A stretch of DNA of 64,000 nucleotides from Kluyveromyces lactis (taxonomy: Eukaryota > Ascomycota > Saccharomycetes > Saccharomycetales > Saccharomycetaceae), in NCBI RefSeq assembly GCF_000002515.2, contig NC_006039.1, positions 310,001 to 374,000 of the forward strand, read 5' to 3'. Below are positions 36,318 to 47,025 of the stretch, piece by piece. The position numbers and the translations under genes were made by a program. Each line of letters starts with the position of its first letter. The first letter of the stretch is position 1. The notes beneath the pieces are model-generated. The model had not been told where the DNA came from. It worked only from the letters and a program-made list of their open reading frames with translations, and ran no database searches.

Positions 36318-38768
36318 ATGGAACTAGCGGATTATGATAAAAGACGTTTGAATCTATTTTTGAAAGCAAACGGATTCTTCTTAAGGAAGCTTGGGCCTTC
36401 CGAACATGTCTTTATGGGTGGTGACAATAATAATGACGCGCAAGGTGATCGATATAGTTGGTGTAAGATTCCAAATGCGGCGACCAAGATTGATGGCCTT
36501 CACTTGTCCGAAAGACTGGAACAAATACAAGAGTTTGAGGTAGATTTAAGTAAGGGAGCGGATTCTAAATACGTTGAAGGTATAATCTCCAGGGGTTCTG
36601 ATATGGAGCCTATCTGGGGTAACGGTAAAATTTGTGACCCTGGCGAAATTCTTTTACCAAATTATTATCAGATAAAAGTTAGAGAAATTGGATCATATCC
36701 TGTTCATGTTTTCCAACATAGGAGTGGATGCAATAACTTCATAATTCTTCAAAATCGATATGCACTATACATCAGTTCAGTAAGAACTATTAAAATCGTG
36801 GATCTTACTCATTTATCCACACATAATGAAATACTAGATGCCGAACAGAATCTTCTTATTGATGATTTGTTCACCAATTCCTCAAATGAATATACACTCT
36901 CATTGATGGAAAGACTTCCCTCATTTATGGGAGTGACTGTATTGGTATTTGGGGACTCCGCCGGAAATGTATCATTCTACAGAGAATCATCTTTTATAAC
37001 AAGCTTTTCTGCTGTTCCAGATAAAGCTGTACTTAACCTGCGCTTACCTTCCGAAAGAACTAAAGTTTTAAGTTGCGATTATGTTGATCAATCGTCCAAT
37101 CTCACAATCTTTTCCAGCAAGGAAGTGTTGACTGTGTTGTTTTTTGATTCAAAAGAGCGAACTCCTATCTCAGATGAAATTACTTTCCCTGCCAGCTTAT
37201 CATGCATTACATTTTTGGATTGTACAGTGAATGGGTTCATAGTTATTTGTGAAGATCGAACAGCAACTAAATTCACCTTACACTTTCCCATAAAGACTTT
37301 ACAGAGTGGGCAGATATATTATGAGCTTCTTGAGGATAGTAAAGCCATAGATAGTCATGGATTATGTTCGCACGATGAAAGTACATTGATATCGATATCC
37401 AAGGACGATTTTCTTTCAGTGCCGAAATATGAGTTTTTGACATTATCTTATAATACTAGTAGAAATGAAGAAACTGTGCGCCAAATATATCAAAACAGCA
37501 TGATTTTGGAAGTACTCCCTTTGTATCCATCTGAATCAAATTATTTGGGGTTTGGGGCATCTATTGCTCAAATAGAAGTTCCAATTCCAAATTTCTCTCT
37601 CCTCTATCGAAACGATGAATCACTTGTCAACTGTCCTATAGAATTGAGGTATACCGCATATCAAAAATATGGAAAACATTACCACGAGGTATATGTTAAT
37701 AAAAAGGTACTCAACGAATCATTTTCACAGGATCCTGATTGCTATATATCCAAACGATCACATGGTTATGGTGATTCTAAAGTCGGTAAGGTGCACGTAA
37801 CCTCTGACCGGTCTGACGTACGACAGACAAGAATTGGTTGGGAGATTGTTTCGGATGCGGAGCTCGACTTCTGTAAAGACTACAAGGATAAATTTCTATC
37901 TTTACAAGATCAAGTAGAAACTTTAAGAATCGAAAGGAAAGGGTATCCTTGTTTTGATCTCCAGTTTATAGACAATATTGAGTGCTCAGCTGATTTATTG
38001 AGACGTATCTACTTCCACAAGACCTGGAAATTTACTCAAATTAAATCCTCAGAATTGAAAAGTGGAGAATTTTCTCCTTCTAATATTAAAGATTGTTTCA
38101 CCGCTAGACAACTAGATATCCCTATACTGAATCGCATTGATAAAGATGCTGTTGATGAATACGTGGATAAATCGATAATTAAATATCTTCGGATTTGCGA
38201 TGAATCAAGATTTAATAACGATGGTCCAAAGTTTTTTTCAAAGACATCAGGAAGTAATTTCATATTTGAGGCTACTTCGACTTTTGAGACCAGTTTGCTT
38301 GGAACAGATCCAATTATCATGAATGCATTTACTAGGCCGATATTTCCCTTGAATTTCAACTGTGTTGATCTCTCAAGCAACAAAATAATGGTTTGTCACT
38401 TACGCGAAATAAATTGCATTGTGGTTGCAAATGGCTCTGGACTAATGTTTCTTTATCGATTAACCGAGTGGCGTGGCATTTATGCTTTCAGATTTGAGAA
38501 GATTTTAAATATCCTTCGAATTCAGGATATATGTGACGATAGTGATGACGAAGAGAGATCGACGTTTTGTGAAACTAACAGAAGATTCACACAAAATAAC
38601 TCAGACTTCCATCACACTTGCAACGAATGTAGACTTGTTATCAAGTACCCAATGGTTCAAAGTATGGATTACATACATATGCCCGAAACTAATGCGGTAT
38701 TATTATATGTTTGTACCACAGCCTGTCTGGTAGTATACGAAATTTCCCCCAATGACTTCTCCAGATAA
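36318..38768 (+). CDS. CRT10: Crt10-like protein (assigned mainly by gene order)
   Basis: This 816-residue protein has no transmembrane segment, signal peptide or recognisable catalytic motif. The middle region has regularly spaced hydrophobic beta-strand-like stretches (for example FIILQNRYALYISSVRTIKIVDL and NCIVVANGSGLMFLYRLTEW) that would suit a WD40-like propeller, but no WD dipeptides are visible. S. cerevisiae Crt10 (YOL063C, 957 aa) is described as a regulator of ribonucleotide-reductase genes RNR2/RNR3. It lies next to APM4, and its strand relative to MPS1/ARP2 is exactly what a flipped CRT10-MPS1-ARP2 segment predicts. Sequence identity to Crt10 could not be checked. The frame extends four codons upstream from a TTG; the first ATG is at 36318. 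Confidence 0.6.
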   Translation: MELADYDKRRLNLFLKANGFFLRKLGPSEHVFMGGDNNNDAQGDRYSWCKIPNAATKIDGLHLSERLEQIQEFEVDLSKGADSKYVEGIISRGSDMEPIWGNGKICDPGEILLPNYYQIKVREIGSYPVHVFQHRSGCNNFIILQNRYALYISSVRTIKIVDLTHLSTHNEILDAEQNLLIDDLFTNSSNEYTLSLMERLPSFMGVTVLVFGDSAGNVSFYRESSFITSFSAVPDKAVLNLRLPSERTKVLSCDYVDQSSNLTIFSSKEVLTVLFFDSKERTPISDEITFPASLSCITFLDCTVNGFIVICEDRTATKFTLHFPIKTLQSGQIYYELLEDSKAIDSHGLCSHDESTLISISKDDFLSVPKYEFLTLSYNTSRNEETVRQIYQNSMILEVLPLYPSESNYLGFGASIAQIEVPIPNFSLLYRNDESLVNCPIELRYTAYQKYGKHYHEVYVNKKVLNESFSQDPDCYISKRSHGYGDSKVGKVHVTSDRSDVRQTRIGWEIVSDAELDFCKDYKDKFLSLQDQVETLRIERKGYPCFDLQFIDNIECSADLLRRIYFHKTWKFTQIKSSELKSGEFSPSNIKDCFTARQLDIPILNRIDKDAVDEYVDKSIIKYLRICDESRFNNDGPKFFSKTSGSNFIFEATSTFETSLLGTDPIIMNAFTRPIFPLNFNCVDLSSNKIMVCHLREINCIVVANGSGLMFLYRLTEWRGIYAFRFEKILNILRIQDICDDSDDEERSTFCETNRRFTQNNSDFHHTCNECRLVIKYPMVQSMDYIHMPETNAVLLYVCTTACLVVYEISPNDFSR

Positions 38769-39186
38769 GTGCTGGCTATAGCATTGTGTATACAAGCTTT
38801 AATAGATGTAGTATCCACTCTGAAACAAATGAAAGCATATGAGTATGCCTAACCATCTCATTATCCTTTCGAAAATTGTCGACCGGTGTTCACTTGAAGA
38901 TTAAGGTTCTTATTGCTCCATCCGTGCACCGCACTTTTTTGTTTGTTTTTGTGCTGTTTACCCAGAAAAGCCAAAGCTTTCTCGAAGTATAAACAAACTA
39001 ATCTCTTTTAATTATTTCAACCGTTAGGAGCTAAACATCAGCTGTAGGTACTGTGCTAAGTATATTGGTTAATTCATCATAAGGTACATCAATACTCTTA
39101 CAGTGTGTGGATACTTTTGCTGCAACGATACCATCTAAACTTAAAGGCAGCTCCCTTTCCTTAGCCTCAATACACTTTCTTATTTG
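38769..39186. other. CRT10-MPS1 intergenic region
   Basis: No gene and no motif that I would name. T-rich near 38935-38955. Confidence 0.5.
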
Positions 39187-41568
39187 ATGCTTGGATCTGA
39201 TGGAGTTGTACGACTTAACCAGTCGTCATTTCCTACAGCAGAAAGCCAACATGAGTATAGTCGATATCAAGATGCTAAAACAGGATTAGAAGAACCTACT
39301 CACTCGAACCCTTTGCATTTTGTTAGGCATTTCAATGGACGGAACACTACACATACCTCGAATCACACAGAAGATCAATCTCAATCAACAGTTTTCACAA
39401 TGGTGAATAAACAATTCCAACCAAGCATGACAACAATGAATACCGTGGTCAAAGAAGATAATGATATTTCGAATTCAAATAGCAACCATGACAACAAATA
39501 TAATAAACTGAACGAGGAGTCACTGATGAAAGACGACACTCACAGTCATACTTCTCAAAAGTTCAAAGTACTGCAACAGAGTATGAAAGAGGAGCTATAT
39601 AACAGTACAACCAAATCATCAAACAAACGAAATAGAAGGTTTATCACTTCCCGACTGTCCTCACTAGGACCTGCCAAACGTAACCTTTCTACAAGTTTCA
39701 ATGTGGATTCCCCTAGTGAATCCAGGGTTGATAATAGTCAAATCAACAGTAGCATAATAAATGATACATCTAACATTTCCCAGCAAGATATTGAAAATTC
39801 GCATACCTCTAATAGTTCTAATACAGGTTACAGGTACCATGACCATAACATTTTTCTAGAGACTCACAGACAACATTCAACACCCAGCCACGATGAGAAC
39901 AAGGACCCTTCCGCCAATCTGCAACCTAACATCAACTATGAGAATATAGATTTTGGTGATCTCAACCCATACCAGTACCTAAAGAAGTATAATCTTCCCA
40001 GTGGTGAGCTTCCGTACATCTCGAAAGTATATTTTGAAAGGCAAAAGGAAGAGAATAGAAAAACCGTGTTGAGAAAGGCCACCTCTGGAACGCTGGCGTT
40101 AAAGAGGGAATTCACTCAATATAGGAGAACTCAAACAGCTCGGCAACCACGGAGAAAACACAACTTTGGCACAGATAAAACGTCGTTACAGGATCCGCTT
40201 TCTTCTCCATTGCAGAAAAATCAGCTGGTATTCCAGGAGGTAGATCGTGAACTAGCTAACAAACGCGAAGCGCTGAAACCATTAGATGTCAATAATCCAT
40301 CTAGCAGTCAAGAAGCTAAGCGACCAAAGTACGAAAATGATCATGTACCCGAGGATTATCGACCTCCTTTTTTCTCCCATAGGAAGGCACCATCGCCACA
40401 TGATTCGAAACCCTTTAAAAAGGTCGAGATAGTGGAACCTCCGAAATCCACTGTTGAAGTTATTCCTTTGAAGTCCGAGGGTTGCGATGTTTCATCAAAA
40501 CTGAACAAGGGGGATAATTATCTGAACTATAATGGCTCCTTTGATACAAAGAAGAGAACCTCGTATGCTGTTCCAACGATCACAGTGAACGGTACCGCAT
40601 ATGAAAAGGTGGAACTACTCGGCAAAGGTGGATCGGGTAAAGTTTACAAAGTGAAATCTTCTGATCACAAGGTATACGCGTTGAAACGCGTGTCTTTCGA
40701 TGAATTTGATGAGTCCAGTATTGATGGCTTCAAAGGGGAAATAGAGCTTCTAAAGAAACTAGAAAACAAGCAGCGAGTTGTTAAGTTAATTGACTATCAT
40801 ATGGGACAAGGTGTCTTATTTCTCCTAATGGAATGTGGTGAACATGATCTATCCCAAGTATTGACTCAGAGATCCAAAATACCATTTGATACGGAATTTG
40901 TCAGATATCACTTTCAAGAAATGATAAAATGTGTGAAGGTGGTTCACGATGCTGATATTGTCCATTCTGATTTGAAACCCGCAAATTTTGTTTTCGTCAA
41001 GGGAATGTTAAAGATAATTGATTTTGGGATTGCGAATGCGGTTCCCGATCACACTGTAAATATTTATCGAGACAACCAGATCGGAACTCCCAATTATATG
41101 GCTCCCGAGACTTTGGTTGCAATGAACTTCACAAGGAATGATGGTGAACAAGCCAAATGGAAAGTGGGTAAACCATCAGATGTTTGGTCCTGTGGATGTA
41201 TCCTCTACCAAATGGTGTACGGAAAACCGCCTTATGGTACGTTCCAGGGAAACAATAGGTTATATGCGATCATGAATCCTGATGTTAAGATTCCTTATCC
41301 TGAAAAAGACTCTTTCGGTACAGTGATACCAAGAACTGTTATTGACACTATAAGATCATGTTTGGAAAGAAATCCCATATCTCGTGTTACAATTGACCAG
41401 CTATTAAGTGGTGCATTAATTAATCCTGTCACCGTAACAAAATTCTTCATACATGATTTGATAAAAAATGCAGTAAACTATGGTTGCGATCAAAAACATG
41501 TCAATAATGAGCGTGTGGAAGAATTATCTGAAGATGTTTGGAACAAACTAGCTGAATTTAAATTATAG
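39187..41568 (+). CDS. MPS1: Dual-specificity kinase Mps1
   Basis: This 793-residue kinase (S. cerevisiae 764) is required for spindle-pole-body duplication and the spindle checkpoint at kinetochores. The N-terminal 450 residues are disordered. A conserved segment NPYQYLKKYNLPSGELPYISKVYFERQ lies near residues 258-285. The kinase domain starts near residue 470: glycine loop LLGKGGSGKVYKV, VAIK-type lysine in YALKRVSF, catalytic loop VHSDLKPANFV (about 590) and DFG in IIDFGIANAVPDHTVNIYRDNQIGTPNYMAPE. The catalytic loop reads HSD rather than HRD, which is also normal for yeast Mps1. The track start is a TTG one codon before the real ATG at 39187. It is convergent with ARP2. Confidence 0.96.
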   Translation: MLGSDGVVRLNQSSFPTAESQHEYSRYQDAKTGLEEPTHSNPLHFVRHFNGRNTTHTSNHTEDQSQSTVFTMVNKQFQPSMTTMNTVVKEDNDISNSNSNHDNKYNKLNEESLMKDDTHSHTSQKFKVLQQSMKEELYNSTTKSSNKRNRRFITSRLSSLGPAKRNLSTSFNVDSPSESRVDNSQINSSIINDTSNISQQDIENSHTSNSSNTGYRYHDHNIFLETHRQHSTPSHDENKDPSANLQPNINYENIDFGDLNPYQYLKKYNLPSGELPYISKVYFERQKEENRKTVLRKATSGTLALKREFTQYRRTQTARQPRRKHNFGTDKTSLQDPLSSPLQKNQLVFQEVDRELANKREALKPLDVNNPSSSQEAKRPKYENDHVPEDYRPPFFSHRKAPSPHDSKPFKKVEIVEPPKSTVEVIPLKSEGCDVSSKLNKGDNYLNYNGSFDTKKRTSYAVPTITVNGTAYEKVELLGKGGSGKVYKVKSSDHKVYALKRVSFDEFDESSIDGFKGEIELLKKLENKQRVVKLIDYHMGQGVLFLLMECGEHDLSQVLTQRSKIPFDTEFVRYHFQEMIKCVKVVHDADIVHSDLKPANFVFVKGMLKIIDFGIANAVPDHTVNIYRDNQIGTPNYMAPETLVAMNFTRNDGEQAKWKVGKPSDVWSCGCILYQMVYGKPPYGTFQGNNRLYAIMNPDVKIPYPEKDSFGTVIPRTVIDTIRSCLERNPISRVTIDQLLSGALINPVTVTKFFIHDLIKNAVNYGCDQKHVNNERVEELSEDVWNKLAEFKL

Positions 41569-41771
41569 ATTAATCTATTGCACTGAGGGCAGTACTGGGA
41601 TAAAGCACTTCTGACATGCCGTCTTTATGGCTTTTTTTCCTGCATTGAATAAAGAAGCAACATATGAATGCTGTGCTCCCATAAGAAGCCAGCAAATGAA
41701 CCTATGGGTGCATTAATAAGTTTACCTACGTAATACAAATGTACTATTATATAAGAGTTTTAATCATTCAT

Positions 41772-42947
41772 TTATCTTGGTCCAAACTTTGACATTGCAG
41801 CAGGACCTATTTCATGCCATTCTTGCTTCGATAACCACATGTGGTCTTTATCGGCCATAATGTTCGCTAAGACGGCACCACCAATGAACACCATATGCTT
41901 TCTTCTTGGTGGGTCCTCAATTCTGACCTTGAATTTATCCAAACGTGTGGGATCATTGCGTAGAACCCTTGTAAACCATAGTTGTTTTAGTTCTTTTTCC
42001 AACCTTGAAGGTAAACCTGGGTACATGGATGAACCACCAGACAAGACGATAGCTTTATAAAGTGATGTTCTGATATCCACATCTGCTGCTTGTATTGTGT
42101 TGAATAAAAGTTCACCCACACCTGGTTGTTCGACATCAACTAAACTTGGTTGGAATAAACACTCTGGTGCCTCGAATCTTTCCGGTCCAACCTTGATGAC
42201 TCTCCCATCGGGTAATTCATAAGATTCCACTAGAGTAGTCGTCTCTCTTGCTAATTTTGTGTCCAAGTCTAGATCATAAGATACATAACAAAGCTTTTCT
42301 TTAATTTGACGAACAGTTTCGAAATCGGCAGTTCTGTTGAATGCATAACCGCGGCGAGACAAAAGGTCAATTAAGTGTCTGGTTACATCTCTCCCAGCAA
42401 CGTCTAACCTTCTTGTCAAATGATTCAAAACAACGGATTCATAAACAGGAACAATGTGAGTAACACCATCACCGGAATCAACAACGACACCCGACGACAA
42501 ACCTTGAGCATATAGAGCTAGAACGGCTTGAATTGCAACGTATGTGCCACCAAAATCATACTTCTCGAACATAACTTCACACATTTGTTCTCTGTTTTTA
42601 ATGGGGTTCATTGGTGGTTCGGTAAGTAGTACCTTACCGCCGGATGTAGTTGGCAATTTCATCTGCTCAAAGAAAGCATAATCCCATAGTAATTCCATAT
42701 CTGCCCAGTTTCTGATGATACCATTTTCCATTGGGTACGAAATCTGTAAATATGAACGAACTTCACTTGCTTCATCACCAATCATGATATCTTTCAATGG
42801 GGTAGAAGCATGACCTCTTTCTTCAGCTCTAAGAATCGGTCTACCTACGATGGATGGGAAGGTGTAATCTGGGAAGTTCTCACCAGCACGGCCAATTTTC
42901 ACGAAACCAGTACCCTGATCAAGAACAATTGGAGTATGTGGGTCCAT
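41772..42947 (-). CDS. ARP2: Actin-related protein Arp2 (Arp2/3 complex)
   Basis: This 391-residue protein is the same length as S. cerevisiae Arp2 and almost identical in most blocks ([31 protein letters not shown] at the start, [19 protein letters not shown] near the end). It is an actin-fold ATPase that forms the first subunits of branched filaments at cortical patches. The phosphate-binding loops ([28 protein letters not shown]) and the adenosine motif ([13 protein letters not shown]) are intact. S. cerevisiae ARP2 has an intron just after the start codon region. Here the reading frame is continuous, so the intron is absent. The codon usage looks moderately biased toward high expression. 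It is convergent with MPS1. Confidence 0.97.
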   Translation of the reverse strand: MDPHTPIVLDQGTGFVKIGRAGENFPDYTFPSIVGRPILRAEERGHASTPLKDIMIGDEASEVRSYLQISYPMENGIIRNWADMELLWDYAFFEQMKLPTTSGGKVLLTEPPMNPIKNREQMCEVMFEKYDFGGTYVAIQAVLALYAQGLSSGVVVDSGDGVTHIVPVYESVVLNHLTRRLDVAGRDVTRHLIDLLSRRGYAFNRTADFETVRQIKEKLCYVSYDLDLDTKLARETTTLVESYELPDGRVIKVGPERFEAPECLFQPSLVDVEQPGVGELLFNTIQAADVDIRTSLYKAIVLSGGSSMYPGLPSRLEKELKQLWFTRVLRNDPTRLDKFKVRIEDPPRRKHMVFIGGAVLANIMADKDHMWLSKQEWHEIGPAAMSKFGPR

Positions 42948-43384
42948 TTTCGCTTTATTAATGGGTTGAAGATGCTCACAAATGTCCGTTTGATTTAATT
43001 ACCCCAGTTCCACTATTAAATCTGATGAAATAAACCTTTATTTCCTCTCTTTCTTTAAGAACATCTCCTATTTCCCAATGTTGTTGATGTCGTTTTTCAC
43101 GTAAATCATGTGATCATGTTTGTCCATATAGAATTTATCCAGGAGGTATAAAGCTATTGGCACGTCACAAGATAGCCGCTAAATCGTTGGATTTACATGT
43201 AAAGCATGTTTTCATATGGTTCAAATGAATCTTATAGTTTGCTTGGATATGTGTTATATGATCTTTTTTATTTCATTGATGAATATGTATAAATTGTGAC
43301 GGTTTGTGTCAACTTAAATAGATTTTGTGAAGTGATGATTCTTAATAATGTCATGTCAGTACCTAGGTGAGGGCGTTAGTTCTT
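42948..43384. other. ARP2 promoter / MRX9 3' region, synteny junction
   Basis: No gene is seen. A small palindromic cluster around 43105-43120 (ATCATGTGATCATG) is visible. This is the right border of the segment that is inverted relative to the S. cerevisiae ARP2-MPS1-MRX9 order. Confidence 0.5.
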
Positions 43385-44515
43385 TTAATCACTTTCGTAC
43401 GTGTATTCTTTACTGCCGTCCTTTTTTCGTTTTACACTATATTGTGCATTTGCTCCAGTTTCTCCGACGTCTGTAATGAAGCAACATTTCGAAAATGGGC
43501 TGAGAGCACGTACATAGATGACCATCGGGGATAACTTAGAATCATCAATGTAGTCACCAGTGAACATCAACAATTCGTCCCCTGGGTTTGCCTTTGTAAC
43601 GATGTAAACCAATGCAACTGGTTTACGGACTCCCTCAGAACCCATGTTCAATAGCATAAATGAAAAAGCTTGGATGTTTTCGTTATTTCTGACGCTGGAA
43701 ACAAAAGAGTACGAGTTTGTTACTAACTCCATGTGTCCTGGAACATAAGCTGTATCACTTCCTAAAACTATGGATTTGATGTTGTGTTCGTTTTTATAGA
43801 AACTCTCATCTAATCTCGATTTCACAAAGGAAAGAAATCTGTCTGCGTTGGGAAATTCTCCCGATTGAAACTTATCTGTAAATGCTTGAGAGAGCTTGAA
43901 GGGGAATCCGCTGAAGTCCTTTAGCTGGGTAAATGACTTGAATTTTGGGACCATTTGCTTCATTATCAATTCTCTCCTTGTGGTGGATGAAAGCTTCATC
44001 TTAGTTTGATTGAAAGCATGATCCAAAAGCTGCATAAGTTTCCTGGTTCTAAAAGCTTTGAATTGATACCACCCTATTCCAAATATCACCATCGGGAAAA
44101 GCAAAGCAAGTAAGAAAGGCAAAACAAATACTATCATTGTTATGAATCCAGCGAACAGTAACGTGGAAAGAATAAAGGAAAAAGGGCTGATTGAAAAGAT
44201 AAATCTGGGATTGTTAAAGGGACTTTTTCTGAAAGGATCCCGTCCACCAAGTACCATGTTTCTCGGCGTAGAATGGAAATTTCGAAGCGCCATCTTCACA
44301 GGAGAGACCAAAATATTCTGGTTATAATGTAAAAGATTCATCCGGGGATTCAAAGCTGCCAGGAGTGGGAACCGTGGCACCAAATTCACAAACTGACCCG
44401 TCTTGACACATCCATGACTAGCAGGACTGTATGCTTTTAACTTTGTCAAGGATTGAAATGGTCGCAGCCCAATCTGTGATTTAACGCACAATTGAAATCG
44501 ATTTAGGGGAAGCAT
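43385..44515 (-). CDS. MRX9: Mitochondrial membrane protein Mrx9 (YDL027C-like)
   Basis: This 376-residue protein is predicted mitochondrial. It has a basic N-terminus (MLPLNRFQLCVKSQIGLRPFQSL...), then FHSTPRNMVLGGRDPFRKSP, and two adjacent hydrophobic segments at about residues 110-150 (FIFSISPFSFILSTLLFAGF, then VFVLPFLLALLFPMVIFGIGW). A soluble C-terminal half follows. In S. cerevisiae the counterpart (420 aa) associates with mitochondrial organisation of gene expression complexes. The assignment combines this architecture with gene order before RTK1/APM4; I could not run an alignment. The open frame starts at a GTG six codons upstream; the ATG at 44515 is preferred. A Reb1 site lies about 295 bp upstream. 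Confidence 0.75.
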   Translation of the reverse strand: MLPLNRFQLCVKSQIGLRPFQSLTKLKAYSPASHGCVKTGQFVNLVPRFPLLAALNPRMNLLHYNQNILVSPVKMALRNFHSTPRNMVLGGRDPFRKSPFNNPRFIFSISPFSFILSTLLFAGFITMIVFVLPFLLALLFPMVIFGIGWYQFKAFRTRKLMQLLDHAFNQTKMKLSSTTRRELIMKQMVPKFKSFTQLKDFSGFPFKLSQAFTDKFQSGEFPNADRFLSFVKSRLDESFYKNEHNIKSIVLGSDTAYVPGHMELVTNSYSFVSSVRNNENIQAFSFMLLNMGSEGVRKPVALVYIVTKANPGDELLMFTGDYIDDSKLSPMVIYVRALSPFSKCCFITDVGETGANAQYSVKRKKDGSKEYTYESD

Positions 44516-44888
44516 CTCACAGAAGAATATCACAATGTCTGATGTGCGGAATTGTATTTTCTCAGATTTATACCAATAAGCGATTACTTCTGGTAATGCA
44601 AAATGTCTTCATAGTCTTGAAATCTATGAAGCTTCTTAATTTACAAAGGAATTTTATAGGAATTTCAAAGGCCAAATTGTCTATATCATCGCAAACCCCA
44701 TACTAAGATCGCAGGATGACTTATAATCTGCTTTCTGTTCCTTTAAACTTTTGGAATATTATTACTACATTGTTTAAATAGGAAAAACATGAATAATATA
44801 TACATATCCGGGTAAACTTTTGTAAACCAATTCGTTGCACATTAATATGAAGACACCATTATAGGGACAAGTCATCCCACTCAGTGGA
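44516..44888. other. MRX9 promoter / APM4 3' region
   Basis: It contains the Reb1 site CCGGGTAA at 44808-44815. No gene is seen. Confidence 0.55.
44808..44815 (+). promoter_or_regulatory. Reb1 site CCGGGTAA upstream of MRX9
   Basis: This is an exact match to the Reb1 consensus (TTACCCGG on the other strand), 293 bp before MRX9 and 74 bp past the APM4 stop. It could act as a promoter nucleosome-excluding site, as a roadblock terminator for APM4 transcripts, or both. Confidence 0.6.
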
Positions 44889-46316
44889 CTAATATCTTAT
44901 CTCGTATGCTCCTGAATGTGAGATATATTTAATCCATTTCACCGGTTGATAATTCAATTGTGGTTCTTGACATTTCAAGTGTCTCACCACAAGTCCGGAA
45001 TTACTAAACATTACAATTTCGAAGCCCATTGATATTGGCGGTCTTGACCATCTTAACAAATCAGATAGATCGTGGGAAGTAGCAGGGATTGCCACCTTAC
45101 CGCTCAGAGTATTTTCTGTAGATCCTTTGTATTTGTTGTATTTCCATACCATGCATTTTTCTCCGGCATCGTACTTACATTTTCCTCCAGAGACGTTAAA
45201 ATCGCATTTAATCGTGGTTGGGGGCACAGGTATTTTAACTGTTACATCTTTGGCAGAGACATTGGATGGGAAAAGTGATCTTAACGTTACCTTGTAATTG
45301 AGTGTAGAGTTCTTCACGATTTCTACCTCCGGTATGACGTTGAATGGGATATTAATGTTATCAATGACACGGTATTGCATCAATTGGAATGGCCCGTCAG
45401 GAGGAACGAATTGAATAACGTGGTTGGCCTCGTACTTATTAAGTTGGACACATTGATGGAATTTACAATCTTCTAATATTACAGAGCCTGCAGCCGCATT
45501 CGGTATAGCTTTCTTATTCTTAATATCGTACTCGGACATCATTTCAACAATGGACAATTCTGACTTTTCGTTTCCATGAATCGAATATGTGTCATTCAAC
45601 CCTAGTTGGCATAGAGGCATACCTGATAGATGTGATACACAATCCACGGATCCATCAACAAATGATTTCACAATTGACCCATCTTTACCTACCAATATTG
45701 TGATCTTTTCGTTGATATCCAAATATACCTCATTCTTCTTGTATTTCAACCCACTTGGCCTCCAAGGGCATTCAGATAATGAAGACAAGGCAATTGAACT
45801 TGAGGACCGCTTTGAAAGCTTTGGAGCCTTTAGAATGTTAGATCCGGATAAGAAATCATCCAAATCGGGAGATTTGCTAATTGTGTTATTCTCTATTGGT
45901 TTTCGTGATACTCTTGGTATTATTTGAGCTAAGTCCGTTGTTTGTGGGATGCCGTTCTCCAACGTCAGTTCTAAAATCTCATACAATAACATAAATTCAT
46001 CCTTTAACACGTCTTCATCGTTAATTCCGAATGCTTCCATTAATTGGTACAACTTGTGTAGGTATTCCCAGATCATTGAACTATCCACATTCGATCTGGA
46101 TACTGCTACAAGCCACATAGGCAAGTTGTCGCTACTTTCTCTGATAACATGTTGAAATGTCGTTGAGCCCAATGTCAATATAGGAGACCTCACATGTGGA
46201 TCATTGATGACTTGGGTTCTAAACACATCTGCCAGTGATCTTTTAACATGGTCTTTGATCAATTTACTGATCAACAAATCACCCTTTGCATTGTATATAA
46301 ATATAGCACTAAGCAT
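44889..46316 (-). CDS. APM4: AP-2 adaptor mu subunit Apm4
   Basis: This 475-residue mu2 chain (S. cerevisiae Apm4, 491 aa) belongs to the plasma-membrane clathrin adaptor AP-2. The N-terminal longin-like domain opens MLSAIFIYNAKGDLLISKLIKDHVKRS. A linker follows, and then the mu-homology domain (about residues 200-475) with WRPSGLKYKKNEVYLDINEKI, GMPLCQLGLND, KFHQCVQLNKYEANHVIQFVPPDGPFQLMQYR, which is the cargo-binding signature block, and IKYISHSGAYEIRY at the C-terminus. The start is the first ATG. It is divergent from PRS5, as YOL062C-YOL061W in S. cerevisiae. Confidence 0.96.
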   Translation of the reverse strand: MLSAIFIYNAKGDLLISKLIKDHVKRSLADVFRTQVINDPHVRSPILTLGSTTFQHVIRESSDNLPMWLVAVSRSNVDSSMIWEYLHKLYQLMEAFGINDEDVLKDEFMLLYEILELTLENGIPQTTDLAQIIPRVSRKPIENNTISKSPDLDDFLSGSNILKAPKLSKRSSSSIALSSLSECPWRPSGLKYKKNEVYLDINEKITILVGKDGSIVKSFVDGSVDCVSHLSGMPLCQLGLNDTYSIHGNEKSELSIVEMMSEYDIKNKKAIPNAAAGSVILEDCKFHQCVQLNKYEANHVIQFVPPDGPFQLMQYRVIDNINIPFNVIPEVEIVKNSTLNYKVTLRSLFPSNVSAKDVTVKIPVPPTTIKCDFNVSGGKCKYDAGEKCMVWKYNKYKGSTENTLSGKVAIPATSHDLSDLLRWSRPPISMGFEIVMFSNSGLVVRHLKCQEPQLNYQPVKWIKYISHSGAYEIRY

Positions 46317-47025
46317 GCTGCGTGTTGGTCAACGATAATTTTTATACTGTAGGTTACGAACACCACCGTTTCAGTTTTGCACTGCCCTGTGTACCTCAAG
46401 TGCCTGAAGTTACAGTTTAAGGAACCTTTACTGAAATATACGCTACATAGTTCAAAATTATTGTTGTGCTATTTATCAAACCTTTGCAAAATAAAGCAAA
46501 AGCTGAGAAAAAGAACAAGAACGTTGACGAGATGTTATTATTATATAGGCAACTCACTGATGGATTGGTTTGTGCAATGATAGATTATTGGAACAGAAAT
46601 TGTATCTTATTCATTCCCTTGCTTTTGCCCCAACTCATTGTGTCTAAGCTGTATATATTTACTATTGGAAAGCATATAATGTCAAGGGAATTATAACAGA
46701 TCTGAACAAAAAGGTCTTACGCAATACCTAAGAGTAGGCCATTATGAATAAACATGATATATCCATGGCACTACTGACAATGCGGCTCTTCTGGATGAAA
46801 CACGGGCCTTTTCAGGTAATTCTTCTTTTTTGAAGATTCTCTGCAATGTGCTTTACTATCAGTAGGTCCGAAAATTTTTATAACAATTTGACAGAGATAA
46901 CGAGATCGATCGGTACAATGATCATACAGATACGATCATAAGAGGTGAATTGAACGCTGAACCTGTATTGTACTTCATCCAGAAAACTACTGTTTAATAA
47001 AGCCCTGTAAGTCTTGTCGAAAGAA
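46317..47025. other. Divergent promoter region APM4 / PRS5
   Basis: No convincing gene. A 76-codon plus-strand frame (46466-46696) opens with a GTG and has only internal ATGs. I see no strong named motif. Confidence 0.5.

Noticed and set aside
46466-46696. 76-codon frame between APM4 and PRS5, tested as a possible second exon
   Set aside because: It opens with GTG. No GTATGT donor or TACTAAC branch point is visible upstream.
46860-46885. GGTCCGAAAATTTTTATA, considered as CDEIII
   Set aside because: The TTTATGTTT part is missing, and there is no AT-rich CDEII or CDEI beside it.
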